The notes beneath the pieces are model-generated. The model searched no databases and was not told where the DNA came from. It worked only from the letters and a program-made list of their open reading frames with translations. A program made the position numbers and the translations under genes. A stretch of 64,000 bases of DNA from assembly GCA_947466075.1 (NCBI GenBank), contig CANIBP010000012.1:40409-104408 (forward strand), written 5' to 3'. Positions 45,129 to 53,603 of this stretch are shown in pieces; position 1 is the first letter of the stretch; each line of letters opens with the position of its first letter. The DNA is from Verrucomicrobiaceae bacterium. GTDB lineage: Bacteria; Verrucomicrobiota; Verrucomicrobiia; Verrucomicrobiales; Verrucomicrobiaceae.

Positions 45129-45811
45129 TGAAACAGCGTGGCAAACGCTTTGGACGCAGGGCCGCATGGCTCTGCGTCTTTCTTTTGGTCGCCTTCATCG
45201 CCCACATCTTTTATCTCGCACTGTATGGAGTGGCCAAAAAAAACATCTTCCTGCTGAACAGCCTCGCTTACGCCAAGAATTGGAAGCAGGCGGACATTCC
45301 CGAGTCCGGCAAAGTCGTCTTCACACCAGCCCAGCACATCGACCAAGGCGAGATCGAGCTGTTTCCCGGAGAGCCGATGACCGGTGCGGTGTTCAGTGCC
45401 GCATTCATGCCGGTCATGCGTTACGCCATCGAGTTCGAGGCCATGCGCGTGGAGGGGAATGACTTCTTCGGCACCGTGACCTTTCCCGTGAACGATGCGC
45501 ATGTCTCCCTCGTCATCGGCGGCTGGGGCGGCACGCTCGTGGGCATCTCCTGCATCGACGACATGGATGCCAGTGAGAACACGACCACCGGCAATGCCTT
45601 CTTCAAAAACAACGAGTGGCACAAGGTGCGGATCGAGGTGCGTGATGAAGATCTGCGAGCGTGGATCAACGGCAAGCTCTTCGTCAACGTGAGCACCAAG
45701 GGCCACAAGTTGGGTCTGCGTCCTGGCGACATTGAAAAATGCGAACCCTTCGGCTTTGCCAGTTACGCCACGCACGCACGCATTCGCGATGTGATCATCC
45801 GTAAGCTGTAA
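45128..45811 (+). CDS. membrane-anchored LamG/DUF1080-like protein
   Basis: A 227-residue protein anchored by an N-terminal transmembrane segment (about residues 10-34: RRAAWLCVFLLVAFIAHIFY). The remainder has the jelly-roll pattern of concanavalin-like DUF1080/LamG domains: MRYAIEFEAMRVEGNDFFGT, NDAHVSLVIGGWGGTLVGIS, NNEWHKVRIEVRDEDLRAWI and the final RIRDVIIRKL. DUF1080 members bind or hydrolyse sugars; some are 3-keto-disaccharide hydrolases. The start at 45128 overlaps the propeller gene stop by one base, so they probably act together in the envelope. Confidence 0.8.
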   Translation: MKQRGKRFGRRAAWLCVFLLVAFIAHIFYLALYGVAKKNIFLLNSLAYAKNWKQADIPESGKVVFTPAQHIDQGEIELFPGEPMTGAVFSAAFMPVMRYAIEFEAMRVEGNDFFGTVTFPVNDAHVSLVIGGWGGTLVGISCIDDMDASENTTTGNAFFKNNEWHKVRIEVRDEDLRAWINGKLFVNVSTKGHKLGLRPGDIEKCEPFGFASYATHARIRDVIIRKL

Positions 45812-45841
45812 AACCGGAAAGATTGGGTGCTTGACCTATGA

Positions 45842-46645
45842 ATGCCACCCGATACTCTCCTATTCATGGCGACCGTGCATTTACAACGAGGGCAGATCAT
45901 TTTCCGTGAAGGCGACAAATCTCAGGAGGCTTATTTCATTGTCTCCGGGCTAGTCGAAATATCGATCAACACATCCCACGGGGTGCAATCCCTCGCCAAA
46001 ATGGGACCGGGGGAAATCTTTGGTGAGATGGGCATGATCATGGACCGTCCGCGTTCCGCGACTGCCACTGCGTTGGAGGCCACCACCATCGAGACCATTG
46101 CAGATGACGAATTCGAGCAACAGATCATCCAACGCCCCGACCGCTTGCACGTTTACCTAGCAACGCTGTTCGAACGCATTCGTAAGACCGATCTGCTGCT
46201 TTCCACGACCACCAACGCCACCGTGTCGCTTATTTCCAAGGCCAAGCCTGAGAAGGAGCCGGTTTTCCGTGTGAAATTGCGTTCGAACTACTCCGCAACG
46301 AGTGCGGGTCTTCTGCCGGTGGAAAAAACCATCACCAAGCTCCCTTTCCGCATTGGTCGTGCCTATTTTGACACTGCGGTTTCCTCACTCGCACGCAACG
46401 ATCTTTCCATTGAAGAGGAACATCCCTGCCAACTCTCGCGTAATCACTGCGAGATCGACTATGAGCATGGTCACTTCATTCTGCGGGATCGCGGCAGCAA
46501 GCTTGGCACTTGGCTGGATGGTAATCACGTCTGCGTCGATGCTGGCTGTATCTCCTGTCCGCTCAAAGTCGGCGAAAACAAACTCACCTTCGGCAATCAA
46601 GACAGCCCGCATCACTTCACGATCACGATTGAGGAGTTGCACTAA
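45842..46645 (+). CDS. cyclic-nucleotide-binding plus FHA domain protein
   Basis: A 267-residue cytoplasmic protein. Residues about 12-115 are a cNMP-binding (CRP-type) domain (RGQIIFREGDKSQEAYFIVS, MGPGEIFGEMGMIMDRPRSA with the phosphate-binding-cassette-like RS). Residues about 160-262 are a forkhead-associated domain, LPFRIGR, LSRNHCEI and LRDRGSKLGTWLDG giving the phosphothreonine-binding Arg, Ser and Asn/His positions. There is no DNA-binding domain, so it is probably a signalling adaptor that joins nucleotide sensing with phosphoprotein binding. ATG 45866 is an alternative start. The 3' end overlaps by 23 bases with the convergent enolase-superfamily gene. Confidence 0.85.
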   Translation: MPPDTLLFMATVHLQRGQIIFREGDKSQEAYFIVSGLVEISINTSHGVQSLAKMGPGEIFGEMGMIMDRPRSATATALEATTIETIADDEFEQQIIQRPDRLHVYLATLFERIRKTDLLLSTTTNATVSLISKAKPEKEPVFRVKLRSNYSATSAGLLPVEKTITKLPFRIGRAYFDTAVSSLARNDLSIEEEHPCQLSRNHCEIDYEHGHFILRDRGSKLGTWLDGNHVCVDAGCISCPLKVGENKLTFGNQDSPHHFTITIEELH

Positions 46646-48023
46646 GCGTGCGCTTCACTTCATCGGCTCGATAGCCGAATCCCGGCCCGCTGAGCGTGCT
46701 CAAGTCCACGATACCATTACGGCGCTGAAACAAACCGGGATGAATCTCCTGCTCCGGCAGTGACGCATCAGGGTAAAACTGCATTGCGTTGCATTCCACG
46801 CCTTGGATCGTGCCCGCGTGCGCTGCGAGACGCACATGCGGAATCATGGCGAGCATCGGATTGGTCAAATCCTGCACCATGAGCGGCATGCCGTGGGCCT
46901 TGGCCCAGCAAAGGCTCAATAACGCACCGGTTTGCGTTTTACAGGTCTTCAAGGCTACGCCGGACCAACCGAGGCGTCGGCCAAGGCGCACGAACTCCCA
47001 GTCGTGAGCGCTTTCATCGAGGAACAGCGGCTTGCGTGCGGAAACGCTGCGCACATCGATTTGATGGGCTTCGAGATCATAGGGGAAGGGCTGCTCCACA
47101 TACAAGGTGCGGGCAAAAATCTCCGGCTCCTCAGCGAGCAGACGATCCAGAATGGCATTCACATATGCTGGCTCCTTCACGGTGCAGTTAAAGTCGGCAC
47201 TGAACCACGTCACGCCCCCGGCGAGGCCGATGCGGCCCACGCGTTGCATGCGTTCGAAGTCCCACGCTGCGTCCGTGCCACGCAGTTTCACTTTGAGGCA
47301 CTTCAGGCCATCTCGTTTGATCCAGTCCGCGAGTAGCAGCGGATGTGCGTCTTTCGGCTCGGTGCCGTTTAAATCAGCGGCTTCCAGTGCATCCACACCG
47401 CCGACGAGATGCCAGACGGGGAGTTGCTTCGGTGCATTCATCACGAGGAAATCCTGCGGGTAGCGTCCAACGAAACTGATGCCGCTGCCTTCTTCCGGCG
47501 TGATGAAGGCAGATAGATCACGGCTCATAAAGTCCGCGTTGTAAGTCGTGTAGATATCGCAGTTGTGTAGAACGCCATAAGCATCATGAACGGCAATGTC
47601 GAAGGCACTGAAGGCTACGAGTGAACCAAGATAAGGCATCGCGTCGCCACCGGCTTGAGCATTGGCTTCCTGCAAGGTGGCTGCCAGCGGGCCGTGCATG
47701 AAGTCCTGACCGATTTCCATCGGGTGGCCACTTAAACGGCTTTTGACGAGCCGTTTCGCCAAGAGTTTGGAAAAATCCTGCATGCGCTGCGCCCGTACCG
47801 CCACGCTTAGCGTGCTGGGCCAGACCCAGGAAACGCTGAGCGGCGTTTCACCCCAGCCTTGAGCCGTTTTGCCATGCTTGTCGGCCACGGTCACGCGCAC
47901 CCGAAGGCAGACCACATTCGTGACCGTTTCCGGACCAAATTTCAAAGGCACGCGCATGGCCACAGGCAGGAAGAAAACTTCGGCTGCGGTGACACGGATA
48001 TCGGTTTGCTTCGTGGTAGGCAT
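46623..48023 (-). CDS. enolase-superfamily (mandelate racemase/muconate lactonizing) enzyme
   Basis: A 466-residue enzyme of the enolase superfamily. ATG 48023 is preferred over the longer frame, which would run into the Ppx/GppA gene. N-terminal capping-domain sequence is TDIRVTAAEVFFLPVAMRVP. In the barrel, LKCLKVKLRGTD gives the KxK motif, WFSADFN the first metal Asp, LYVEQPFP the second metal Glu, and PLFLDESAHDW the third ligand; VALKTCKTQTG follows as the usual Lys region. These enzymes abstract an alpha proton from a carboxylate, commonly a sugar acid. It ends the ROK, Ppx/GppA and enolase-type operon. Substrate unknown. Confidence 0.86.
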   Translation of the reverse strand: MPTTKQTDIRVTAAEVFFLPVAMRVPLKFGPETVTNVVCLRVRVTVADKHGKTAQGWGETPLSVSWVWPSTLSVAVRAQRMQDFSKLLAKRLVKSRLSGHPMEIGQDFMHGPLAATLQEANAQAGGDAMPYLGSLVAFSAFDIAVHDAYGVLHNCDIYTTYNADFMSRDLSAFITPEEGSGISFVGRYPQDFLVMNAPKQLPVWHLVGGVDALEAADLNGTEPKDAHPLLLADWIKRDGLKCLKVKLRGTDAAWDFERMQRVGRIGLAGGVTWFSADFNCTVKEPAYVNAILDRLLAEEPEIFARTLYVEQPFPYDLEAHQIDVRSVSARKPLFLDESAHDWEFVRLGRRLGWSGVALKTCKTQTGALLSLCWAKAHGMPLMVQDLTNPMLAMIPHVRLAAHAGTIQGVECNAMQFYPDASLPEQEIHPGLFQRRNGIVDLSTLSGPGFGYRADEVKRTLSATPQS

Positions 48024-48033
48024 TTCGCGTGAA

Positions 48034-49590
48034 TCAGGATTTGGAGAGGGTGATTTCATAGCCGTAGATTTCACGGAAGAGATCACACTTTGAGTCGATG
48101 GCGATTTGCTCCACGGTGGTGTCATCGACGCCTTGGGTCAGGACGTTGAGGCGTGCTCCTTCAGGACGGAGTTGGATGGATTTGATGCGCTGGGCGTGGC
48201 TGCGGTCGAGTGAATCGGCCAGACGCAGCAGGGCGGCGAGTTTGAGCACGATCATACGCTCCTCGCGTGTGAGGTCAGAGAAGCTTGGGTGATTGGGCTC
48301 GGGATTGTAGCGGCGGTGGTAACGTGCGAGCAGCGCGACCATGACGCGGTCTTGCGTGCTAAGACCGAAGATTTCGGTGTTCAGCAGGATGTAGAGGCTG
48401 TGCTTGTGATGCTCACGCGGGCTAATGAACATGCCGACTTCATGCAACGTGGCGGCAACGCGGAGAACGAGCTCGTACTTGGAGTCGAGGTTGTGAAGGT
48501 GCTGCAATTCACGGAAAAGCTGCTGGGCGAAGTTGGCGACCTGATCGGCGTGTTTACGGTCGGTTTTGTAGCGTGCGCCGATCTCGGATGCGGCCTGCAT
48601 GACTTCCTCCTGGAAGATCGCGGTGCGTGAGCCCGAGGTCATCAAGTCGAGCATGAGTTCGAGCTGGAAGTCGCCTTCCGGCACCCAAATGGCGTCATCA
48701 CCGAAACGACGCGAGAGCGCAAGGTTCGTTTGCAAGGCTGGCACGATGCCCTCTCCGCCGGTGTAGTGAACGTGGAGTTCGCGCACAAGTTCATCAGGCG
48801 TCAGGCGCGCGAGTTTGTCGGTGAAGGTGGAGAGATCCTCTTCACGCACGAGATGCGCTCCATGCCGTGCCTTGCCGAGGCGTGGAGCGATGCTTTGGAT
48901 TTCCGCGCCGATAGCGACGTGGTGGTCGATCTTCACGCCGGAGTAATCCTGCGCGAGATGATCGACGACACCGCGGATGTGTTCTTCGAGATGCAGCATC
49001 TGCTGCTGAGTTTCATCGTCGGGTGTGGCGACGGCCTCGCGTGCGCGGAAGATGCCGAGGCGATAGTTGCTGTAGGCGGCGAGGCGGCCCTGCTGGAAGT
49101 AAATCGCGCGCGTGTTGCCGGGGCCGATGTGAGTGACGAAGGTGTTACCTTTGGCTAGCGTGGGGTTCTTCAACAGCATGCGCTGCGCAATTTGATAGAC
49201 GAGGCGCGTCATGTTGCCGTCATCAATTAAGCTGGGCGTGACGCCGCTGTGAACTTGAAGGCGATTGAGGAAAATTTCGTGATTGGAGGCCTCGGCAAGG
49301 ATGTTCGAGGTGAACAAACGCAACTGCGAAGGCGGGATGCCGTATTCGCGCATCGTTTGAAGATAATCACGCAGGATGGCAGCCGCTTGATCAACGGTGC
49401 TGCGAGTAATGCTGCCGGAACGGAAGGTGTCGCGTGCGACAGGCAGCGGCTTATCGAGACTCTCGATACGGATGAACTGGCCGCTGGCATCCTTTCGCCC
49501 GATGACGAGGGAGACAGACGCAGCACCGACATAGATGACGGCATGTTCGGGCGGTGGTGTCGTCGCTGCTACTGGAAGTGGGTCGCTCAT
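48034..49590 (-). CDS. Ppx/GppA-family protein with C-terminal HD domain
   Basis: A 518-residue cytoplasmic protein. Residues about 17-320 match the actin-like ATPase fold of exopolyphosphatase/guanosine pentaphosphatase proteins (VIYVGAASVSLVIGR, THIGPGNTRAIYFQQG, TGGEGIVPALQ), and residues about 335-500 the C-terminal HD-type helical domain (RVAATLHEVGMFISPREHHK, LAALLRLADSLDRSHAQRIK). The canonical Ppx DxGSNS motif reads YVGAASVS, so the usual Asp is replaced and catalytic competence is uncertain. Ppx/GppA enzymes degrade polyphosphate or pppGpp. The gene starts 6 bases after the ROK stop and ends 10 bases before the enolase-type gene. Confidence 0.87.
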   Translation of the reverse strand: MSDPLPVAATTPPPEHAVIYVGAASVSLVIGRKDASGQFIRIESLDKPLPVARDTFRSGSITRSTVDQAAAILRDYLQTMREYGIPPSQLRLFTSNILAEASNHEIFLNRLQVHSGVTPSLIDDGNMTRLVYQIAQRMLLKNPTLAKGNTFVTHIGPGNTRAIYFQQGRLAAYSNYRLGIFRAREAVATPDDETQQQMLHLEEHIRGVVDHLAQDYSGVKIDHHVAIGAEIQSIAPRLGKARHGAHLVREEDLSTFTDKLARLTPDELVRELHVHYTGGEGIVPALQTNLALSRRFGDDAIWVPEGDFQLELMLDLMTSGSRTAIFQEEVMQAASEIGARYKTDRKHADQVANFAQQLFRELQHLHNLDSKYELVLRVAATLHEVGMFISPREHHKHSLYILLNTEIFGLSTQDRVMVALLARYHRRYNPEPNHPSFSDLTREERMIVLKLAALLRLADSLDRSHAQRIKSIQLRPEGARLNVLTQGVDDTTVEQIAIDSKCDLFREIYGYEITLSKS

Positions 49591-49596
49591 GCGTGA

Positions 49597-50625
49597 TTAT
49601 TTCTTCTCATTACGCAACCAAGCCACGGCACCAGCGGCAACGGCCTGACCACCGAGTTTGGCAAGCGAGTAGCGGATGCCTCTTGCGAGTTCGGGGATGG
49701 CGTAGCGTTCGACCTCTTCCTTGAGCAGGTTCATGTACAGGCCGGGCAGTTCTTCGACAAGACCACCGCCGAGCGTGATGCGGTCAGGCGCGAGCAAATT
49801 GACGACGGTGGCAACGCCCATGCCGAGATAGCGGATGGAATTGCGGAACATGATCATCGCTGCGTCATCACCGCTTCTGAAGGCGTTGGCGAGTGCCTTG
49901 CTGCGAATGCTGCGAAGAGCGCCTTCGGTTTTTTTATCGAGCTCTGGCATCTGGCCGCGATAGCAGGCAAGACCTGCCTGTGAGGCGAGTGCAAGGCGAC
50001 TGGTGAGATCTTCGAGTGCAACAACGCCGAACACCGGGCTGCCAATATGTGTGCCGGGAAAGAGCAGATTGCCGAATTCCATCGCCGAGATCGATTTGCC
50101 CATGACAAGCTGCCCGTTGTAAACCAACCCGGCTCCAACGCCTGTGCCGGGGAACACTCCGAGCAGTGAACGTGCGCCTTTACCAGCACCGAGGACATAT
50201 TCACCATAAGTTCCTGCATCGACATCGTTTAACACGGCCACGGGTGCCTTGAAGATGGTTTGCAGCAGCTTCCGCAGTGCCATGTTCGTCCAGCCGAGAT
50301 TTGGGGCAAAGATGAGGATGCCTTTTTCAGGATTCACGAGGCCAGGGCAGCCGATGCCGATGCCTTGAATGCCCTTGGGATTCACTCCTGCCTCTTCAAT
50401 GGCTTCATGAATGGCTTTGACGATTTTATTGCGGCCTTTTGCTGCGCCTTCGGAGCCGTTGGTCGATTTACGTGCGGAACCCAGCACGTTGTAGTTCGCA
50501 TCGAGCACCGATGCCATCATCTTCGTGCCACCTAGATCGAAGCCGATCCAGAAAGGCACGTTGCGGAGTTTCTTCGATGCTTTGGCGGGCTTGGCCACCT
50601 TTTTGGATGCTTTTTTTGCGGGCAT
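49597..50625 (-). CDS. ROK-family sugar kinase with Lys/Ala-rich N-terminal tail
   Basis: A 342-residue cytoplasmic protein. ATG 50625 begins a basic tail (PAKKASKKVAKPAKASKKLR) that precedes the phosphate-binding motif FWIGFDLGGTKMMASVLD. Other elements are GIGIGCPGLVNPEKGILIF, VLNDVDAGTYGEYVLGAGKG with the catalytic Asp, and FPGTGVGAGLVYNG. The usual ROK zinc motif CxCGxxGCxE is absent; the corresponding place reads LLFPGTHIGSPVFGVVALED. ROK kinases phosphorylate glucose, fructose, ManNAc or similar sugars. It is the first gene of a three-gene operon. The tail resembles the one on acetyl-CoA synthetase at 57197. Confidence 0.88.
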   Translation of the reverse strand: MPAKKASKKVAKPAKASKKLRNVPFWIGFDLGGTKMMASVLDANYNVLGSARKSTNGSEGAAKGRNKIVKAIHEAIEEAGVNPKGIQGIGIGCPGLVNPEKGILIFAPNLGWTNMALRKLLQTIFKAPVAVLNDVDAGTYGEYVLGAGKGARSLLGVFPGTGVGAGLVYNGQLVMGKSISAMEFGNLLFPGTHIGSPVFGVVALEDLTSRLALASQAGLACYRGQMPELDKKTEGALRSIRSKALANAFRSGDDAAMIMFRNSIRYLGMGVATVVNLLAPDRITLGGGLVEELPGLYMNLLKEEVERYAIPELARGIRYSLAKLGGQAVAAGAVAWLRNEKK

Positions 50626-50686
50626 ATGTTCGCAAGACACACGGGCTTGGCAGAGTCGGCAAGTGACATTCTGCCGAGTGGTGAAA

Positions 50687-51937
50687 TCACTTCGCCCAAT
50701 GGCGTGTGGCGAAGTTCATGTACTGCGTCCAGTCGAAGTCGGTGACGTCGTGTTTGCCGGTGCGAATGTGGTAGCCGATGAAGTCGCCGACGGGGTGGTC
50801 GATGGCGGGCTGTTCATCAACGACGGTGCCTATTTTACCGAACAGCGCATAGACGGGGCTGGCGTATTTACCGGAGAGGAACTCGCCTTTGGGGTCGGCC
50901 CACGTGTCTTCCACGGCACTGGCGATGTAGATAGGGCGTGGCGCAGCGAGAGAGATGAGCATGTGCATGTCGATGGGACAAGCGGCGGCGTTGTTGGCGT
51001 AGCTCGAATATTTCGGCGTGAACCAGTGTGGGAAAGCTTTGGTGATGATCGCGGTGGTTTCACCGAAGTCGCGGCGCATGAGGGCGGCACCGCCTTCGCC
51101 CGAGTCGTTGGAGATGACGACGCCGAAGCGAGTGTCCTGCACACCGGCCCACAGCGATGTTTTGCCGAGACGCGAGTGACCGATGACGGCGACATGCTTG
51201 GCATCGACCTGAGCATCGCTTTCAAGGTAATCGACGATGCGGCTGAGGCCCCATGACCAGGCACCGATGGCTCCCCACTCGCCGTCTTTCCAAACGGTGT
51301 TCGCTCCATCCTTGCTGACAGCGGCTCGCAGACCTTCCTTCCAACCCTCGGCGTGGTCGGGTTCGATGTCGCCGTAATAAGCGGTGGCGACGGCGAAGCC
51401 GCGTTTGAGGATCATTTCAAGCGGCCAGCGGCTGCTTTCGGTGCCACGTGTGGCTTCGGTGGCGCGGTTGTTGACGATGTTCTTCTCTTTGTTATCGCGC
51501 TGCCAGCGGGTGTTGAGCGGGACATCGGTTTCTTGGCTCACCGCATGATTACCGCCGAAGCTGAGGCCGACGAAGCAAGGCGCGGACTTGATGGCGTTTG
51601 GCGTGTAGAGCATCACATCCATGCCGGGCCATGCGGGACGATTCGGGAGCGAGATGTGGACGAATTTGCGTGTGGCGAGACCACCAAGGGCGTCCGTCTC
51701 CGTGGCGGTGACTTCAAATTTTGGCGTGCCGATGTCGGTGGGTGTTTTGCCAAAGACATGGTCTTCGAAGAGCTTCATGATCTCAGGGCGGCGCTTGCTG
51801 GTCCAATCCTCGGCGGTGGTGAGTTTTAAATCGGGCAGGGGATCATTGCCGACTTTGGCTTCATCGTAGTTCACGCCTGGGCGCGGCGTTTGGGCATGGG
51901 CGATGGTTGCGAGGAGTAGAATGAAGAGAGGGCGCAT
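50687..51937 (-). CDS. CE15-like glucuronoyl esterase / alpha-beta hydrolase
   Basis: A 416-residue exported alpha/beta hydrolase. ATG 51937 starts a signal peptide (MRPLFILLLATIAHAQ). The sequence resembles carbohydrate esterase family 15: FVGLSFGGNHA (oxyanion region), GAIGAWSWGLSRIVDYLE, the nucleophile elbow GHSRLGKTSLWAG, and SNDSGEGGAAL; the catalytic His is likely in QPAIDHPVGDF or nearby. CE15 enzymes cleave the ester between 4-O-methylglucuronate of xylan and lignin alcohols. Bacterial relatives also act on other uronate esters. It starts 99 bases after the aminotransferase and precedes the ROK gene by 61 bases. Confidence 0.84.
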   Translation of the reverse strand: MRPLFILLLATIAHAQTPRPGVNYDEAKVGNDPLPDLKLTTAEDWTSKRRPEIMKLFEDHVFGKTPTDIGTPKFEVTATETDALGGLATRKFVHISLPNRPAWPGMDVMLYTPNAIKSAPCFVGLSFGGNHAVSQETDVPLNTRWQRDNKEKNIVNNRATEATRGTESSRWPLEMILKRGFAVATAYYGDIEPDHAEGWKEGLRAAVSKDGANTVWKDGEWGAIGAWSWGLSRIVDYLESDAQVDAKHVAVIGHSRLGKTSLWAGVQDTRFGVVISNDSGEGGAALMRRDFGETTAIITKAFPHWFTPKYSSYANNAAACPIDMHMLISLAAPRPIYIASAVEDTWADPKGEFLSGKYASPVYALFGKIGTVVDEQPAIDHPVGDFIGYHIRTGKHDVTDFDWTQYMNFATRHWAK

Positions 51938-52036
51938 GGTTGGATGAATGGAACGCGATGGACGGGACGAATTTAACTCCAAGTGAGCAGATAGCTCAGC
52001 AGCAATCATACTCTCTTCTCAACCGTCACTGCCGGA

Positions 52037-53206
52037 CTAGTTGATCGAGCCAATCACTTGCGCGACACGATCCATCTCTGCTTCAGTGTTGTAAAAATGC
52101 GGGCTGAAGCGCAGGAGTTGCTGCCCAGCGCGGTTGTGGCGCAGGGAAGGGGTGATGTGGTGCTCCGTTAGGTGTTTCGAGATGTCTTCGAGAGACCGTT
52201 GCGGATGCTGGACGGTCGTAATGGCCGAGGCCTGGATGCTTTGCGGAGCGGGGCCAAGGAAAGTGAAGCCTTGCGGTTGTAATCCGACATGTAGGCGGGC
52301 TTTGAGCTTCAAGAGCTGTGCACTGATCGCGGGGAGGCCGATTTCCTGAATCAACTCGATGCCGGCTTTCATGCCGAGAATGCCGGAAATATTCAGCGCT
52401 CCCGGTTCATAGCGACGTCCGCCGCGTTCAAAGGCTATTTCCTCCTGCGCGATGAAGTTCGGGCTGCGCACATTCCATGAACCAAGCAGGCTGGGTCGCA
52501 GCATGTCCTGAAGTTCTTCGCGCACATAAAAAATGCCGGCACTCATCGGGCCTAGCATCCATTTGTGCGAGTCGGCGGAGAGGAAATCGACGTGATCGAC
52601 GCGAGTCTCGAAGGCACCAACGGTTTGAATAGCATCAAGGCAGAACAGAACATCGCGCTCGCGTAGCATGCGGCCGATGCGGTCGATTTCGATGCGGTAA
52701 CCGCTTTGGAAATGGCAGGAAGCGAGCGCGACGAGTTTTGTTTTCGTTGTGAGCGCTGCTTCGACGAGTTCGGGCGTGATTTCACCAAGCGAAGCGGGCT
52801 GGAGGCGTTTCAAAACGACGCCGTGGCGTTCGAGATCGCTCCACGGATAAACATTGGCGGGATAATCATCCAGATAGGTGACGACTTCATCGCCAGACTG
52901 CCATGGGAGGCCGTTGGCGACTAAACTGAGACCGACAGAGGTTGGGCCGATCAGGGCGATTTCATTCGCTTGAGCGCCGATGAGTTGTGCGGCGATAACA
53001 CGCGTCTCGTTTACGGCTCTCCATGCCTCGGGATACTCCTGCATGCTCAGGCTGCATTGTTCGAGGTAATCCTGCATCGTGCGCGTGACACGGTGTGGGA
53101 GGATGGTGACGCCAGCATGGGCGAGGAACAGGCTGGCCTTGATCACCGGAAACTCCTGCTGACGCAGAGATTCGTCGTTTAGCAGGGCTTCAAGCGTGAG
53201 AGCCAT
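52037..53206 (-). CDS. class V aminotransferase-fold PLP enzyme (cysteine desulfurase-like)
   Basis: A 389-residue PLP-dependent enzyme. The PLP lysine is in FLSADSHKWMLGPMSAGIFYV near residue 218; other features are ALIGPTSVGLSLVANGLPW, VTYLDDYPANVYPW, VALASCHFQSGYRIEIDRIG and FCLDAIQTVGAF. It groups with SufS/kynureninase/isopenicillin-epimerase-like members, but it lacks an evident mobile-loop cysteine, so sulfur mobilisation is uncertain. No iron-sulfur cluster assembly genes are near. The start lies one base after the stop of the RelE-like gene upstream, suggesting coupled expression with that gene and with the PPIase before it. Confidence 0.87.
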   Translation of the reverse strand: MALTLEALLNDESLRQQEFPVIKASLFLAHAGVTILPHRVTRTMQDYLEQCSLSMQEYPEAWRAVNETRVIAAQLIGAQANEIALIGPTSVGLSLVANGLPWQSGDEVVTYLDDYPANVYPWSDLERHGVVLKRLQPASLGEITPELVEAALTTKTKLVALASCHFQSGYRIEIDRIGRMLRERDVLFCLDAIQTVGAFETRVDHVDFLSADSHKWMLGPMSAGIFYVREELQDMLRPSLLGSWNVRSPNFIAQEEIAFERGGRRYEPGALNISGILGMKAGIELIQEIGLPAISAQLLKLKARLHVGLQPQGFTFLGPAPQSIQASAITTVQHPQRSLEDISKHLTEHHITPSLRHNRAGQQLLRFSPHFYNTEAEMDRVAQVIGSIN

Positions 53207-53207
53207 A

Positions 53208-53579
53208 TCAAGCGACCTTGAGAGTCTTTGCGCCTTCGTCGATGAGGTGCCAGAAGCTCTTGGACTTGCTCAATTCTTCGTCTTCGCCACCACCGGGTAG
53301 ATTGCTGCGGAACAGGAAGTCTTGGAGCGTGTTTTTGTGCAGCACGCGGTGCACGCGCACGTTGCCATCGACGATGCTAAAGTAGATGCGGTGGTCGCCA
53401 GCGCGGCAGCGGTAGAATTTTTTGCTGCTGCGCTCAAGGACGCCGTAGCGCTTCGCCAGAACGGTATCGTCGATGTCGGCGGGTTGGATGTTGAGGGCTT
53501 CCAGCAGATGAAACTGCACCTGCGTAGGCAGATGGGAGAGTTCGGAGGCGCTGATGTCGTTGAAAACGATTTGAATCAC
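53208..53579 (-). CDS. RelE/ParE-like small protein without recognised antitoxin
   Basis: A 123-residue protein. The core, about residues 1-90, looks like a RelE/ParE-type fold: QIVFNDISASELSHLPTQVQ at the start and FYRCRAGDHRIYFSIVDGNVRV followed by HRVLHKNTLQDFL, the typical strand-strand-helix region with Arg and His residues. The C-terminal 30 residues (EDEELSKSKSFWHLIDEGA) are extra. Bona fide RelE toxins cleave mRNA on the ribosome. Here the neighbours are a PPIase 24 bases upstream and an aminotransferase 1 base downstream, so this may be a domesticated regulator rather than a toxin. Confidence 0.72.
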   Translation of the reverse strand: MIQIVFNDISASELSHLPTQVQFHLLEALNIQPADIDDTVLAKRYGVLERSSKKFYRCRAGDHRIYFSIVDGNVRVHRVLHKNTLQDFLFRSNLPGGGEDEELSKSKSFWHLIDEGAKTLKVA

Positions 53580-53603
53580 GGTGCGGAATAGGTTCGCGGT
53601 TGG

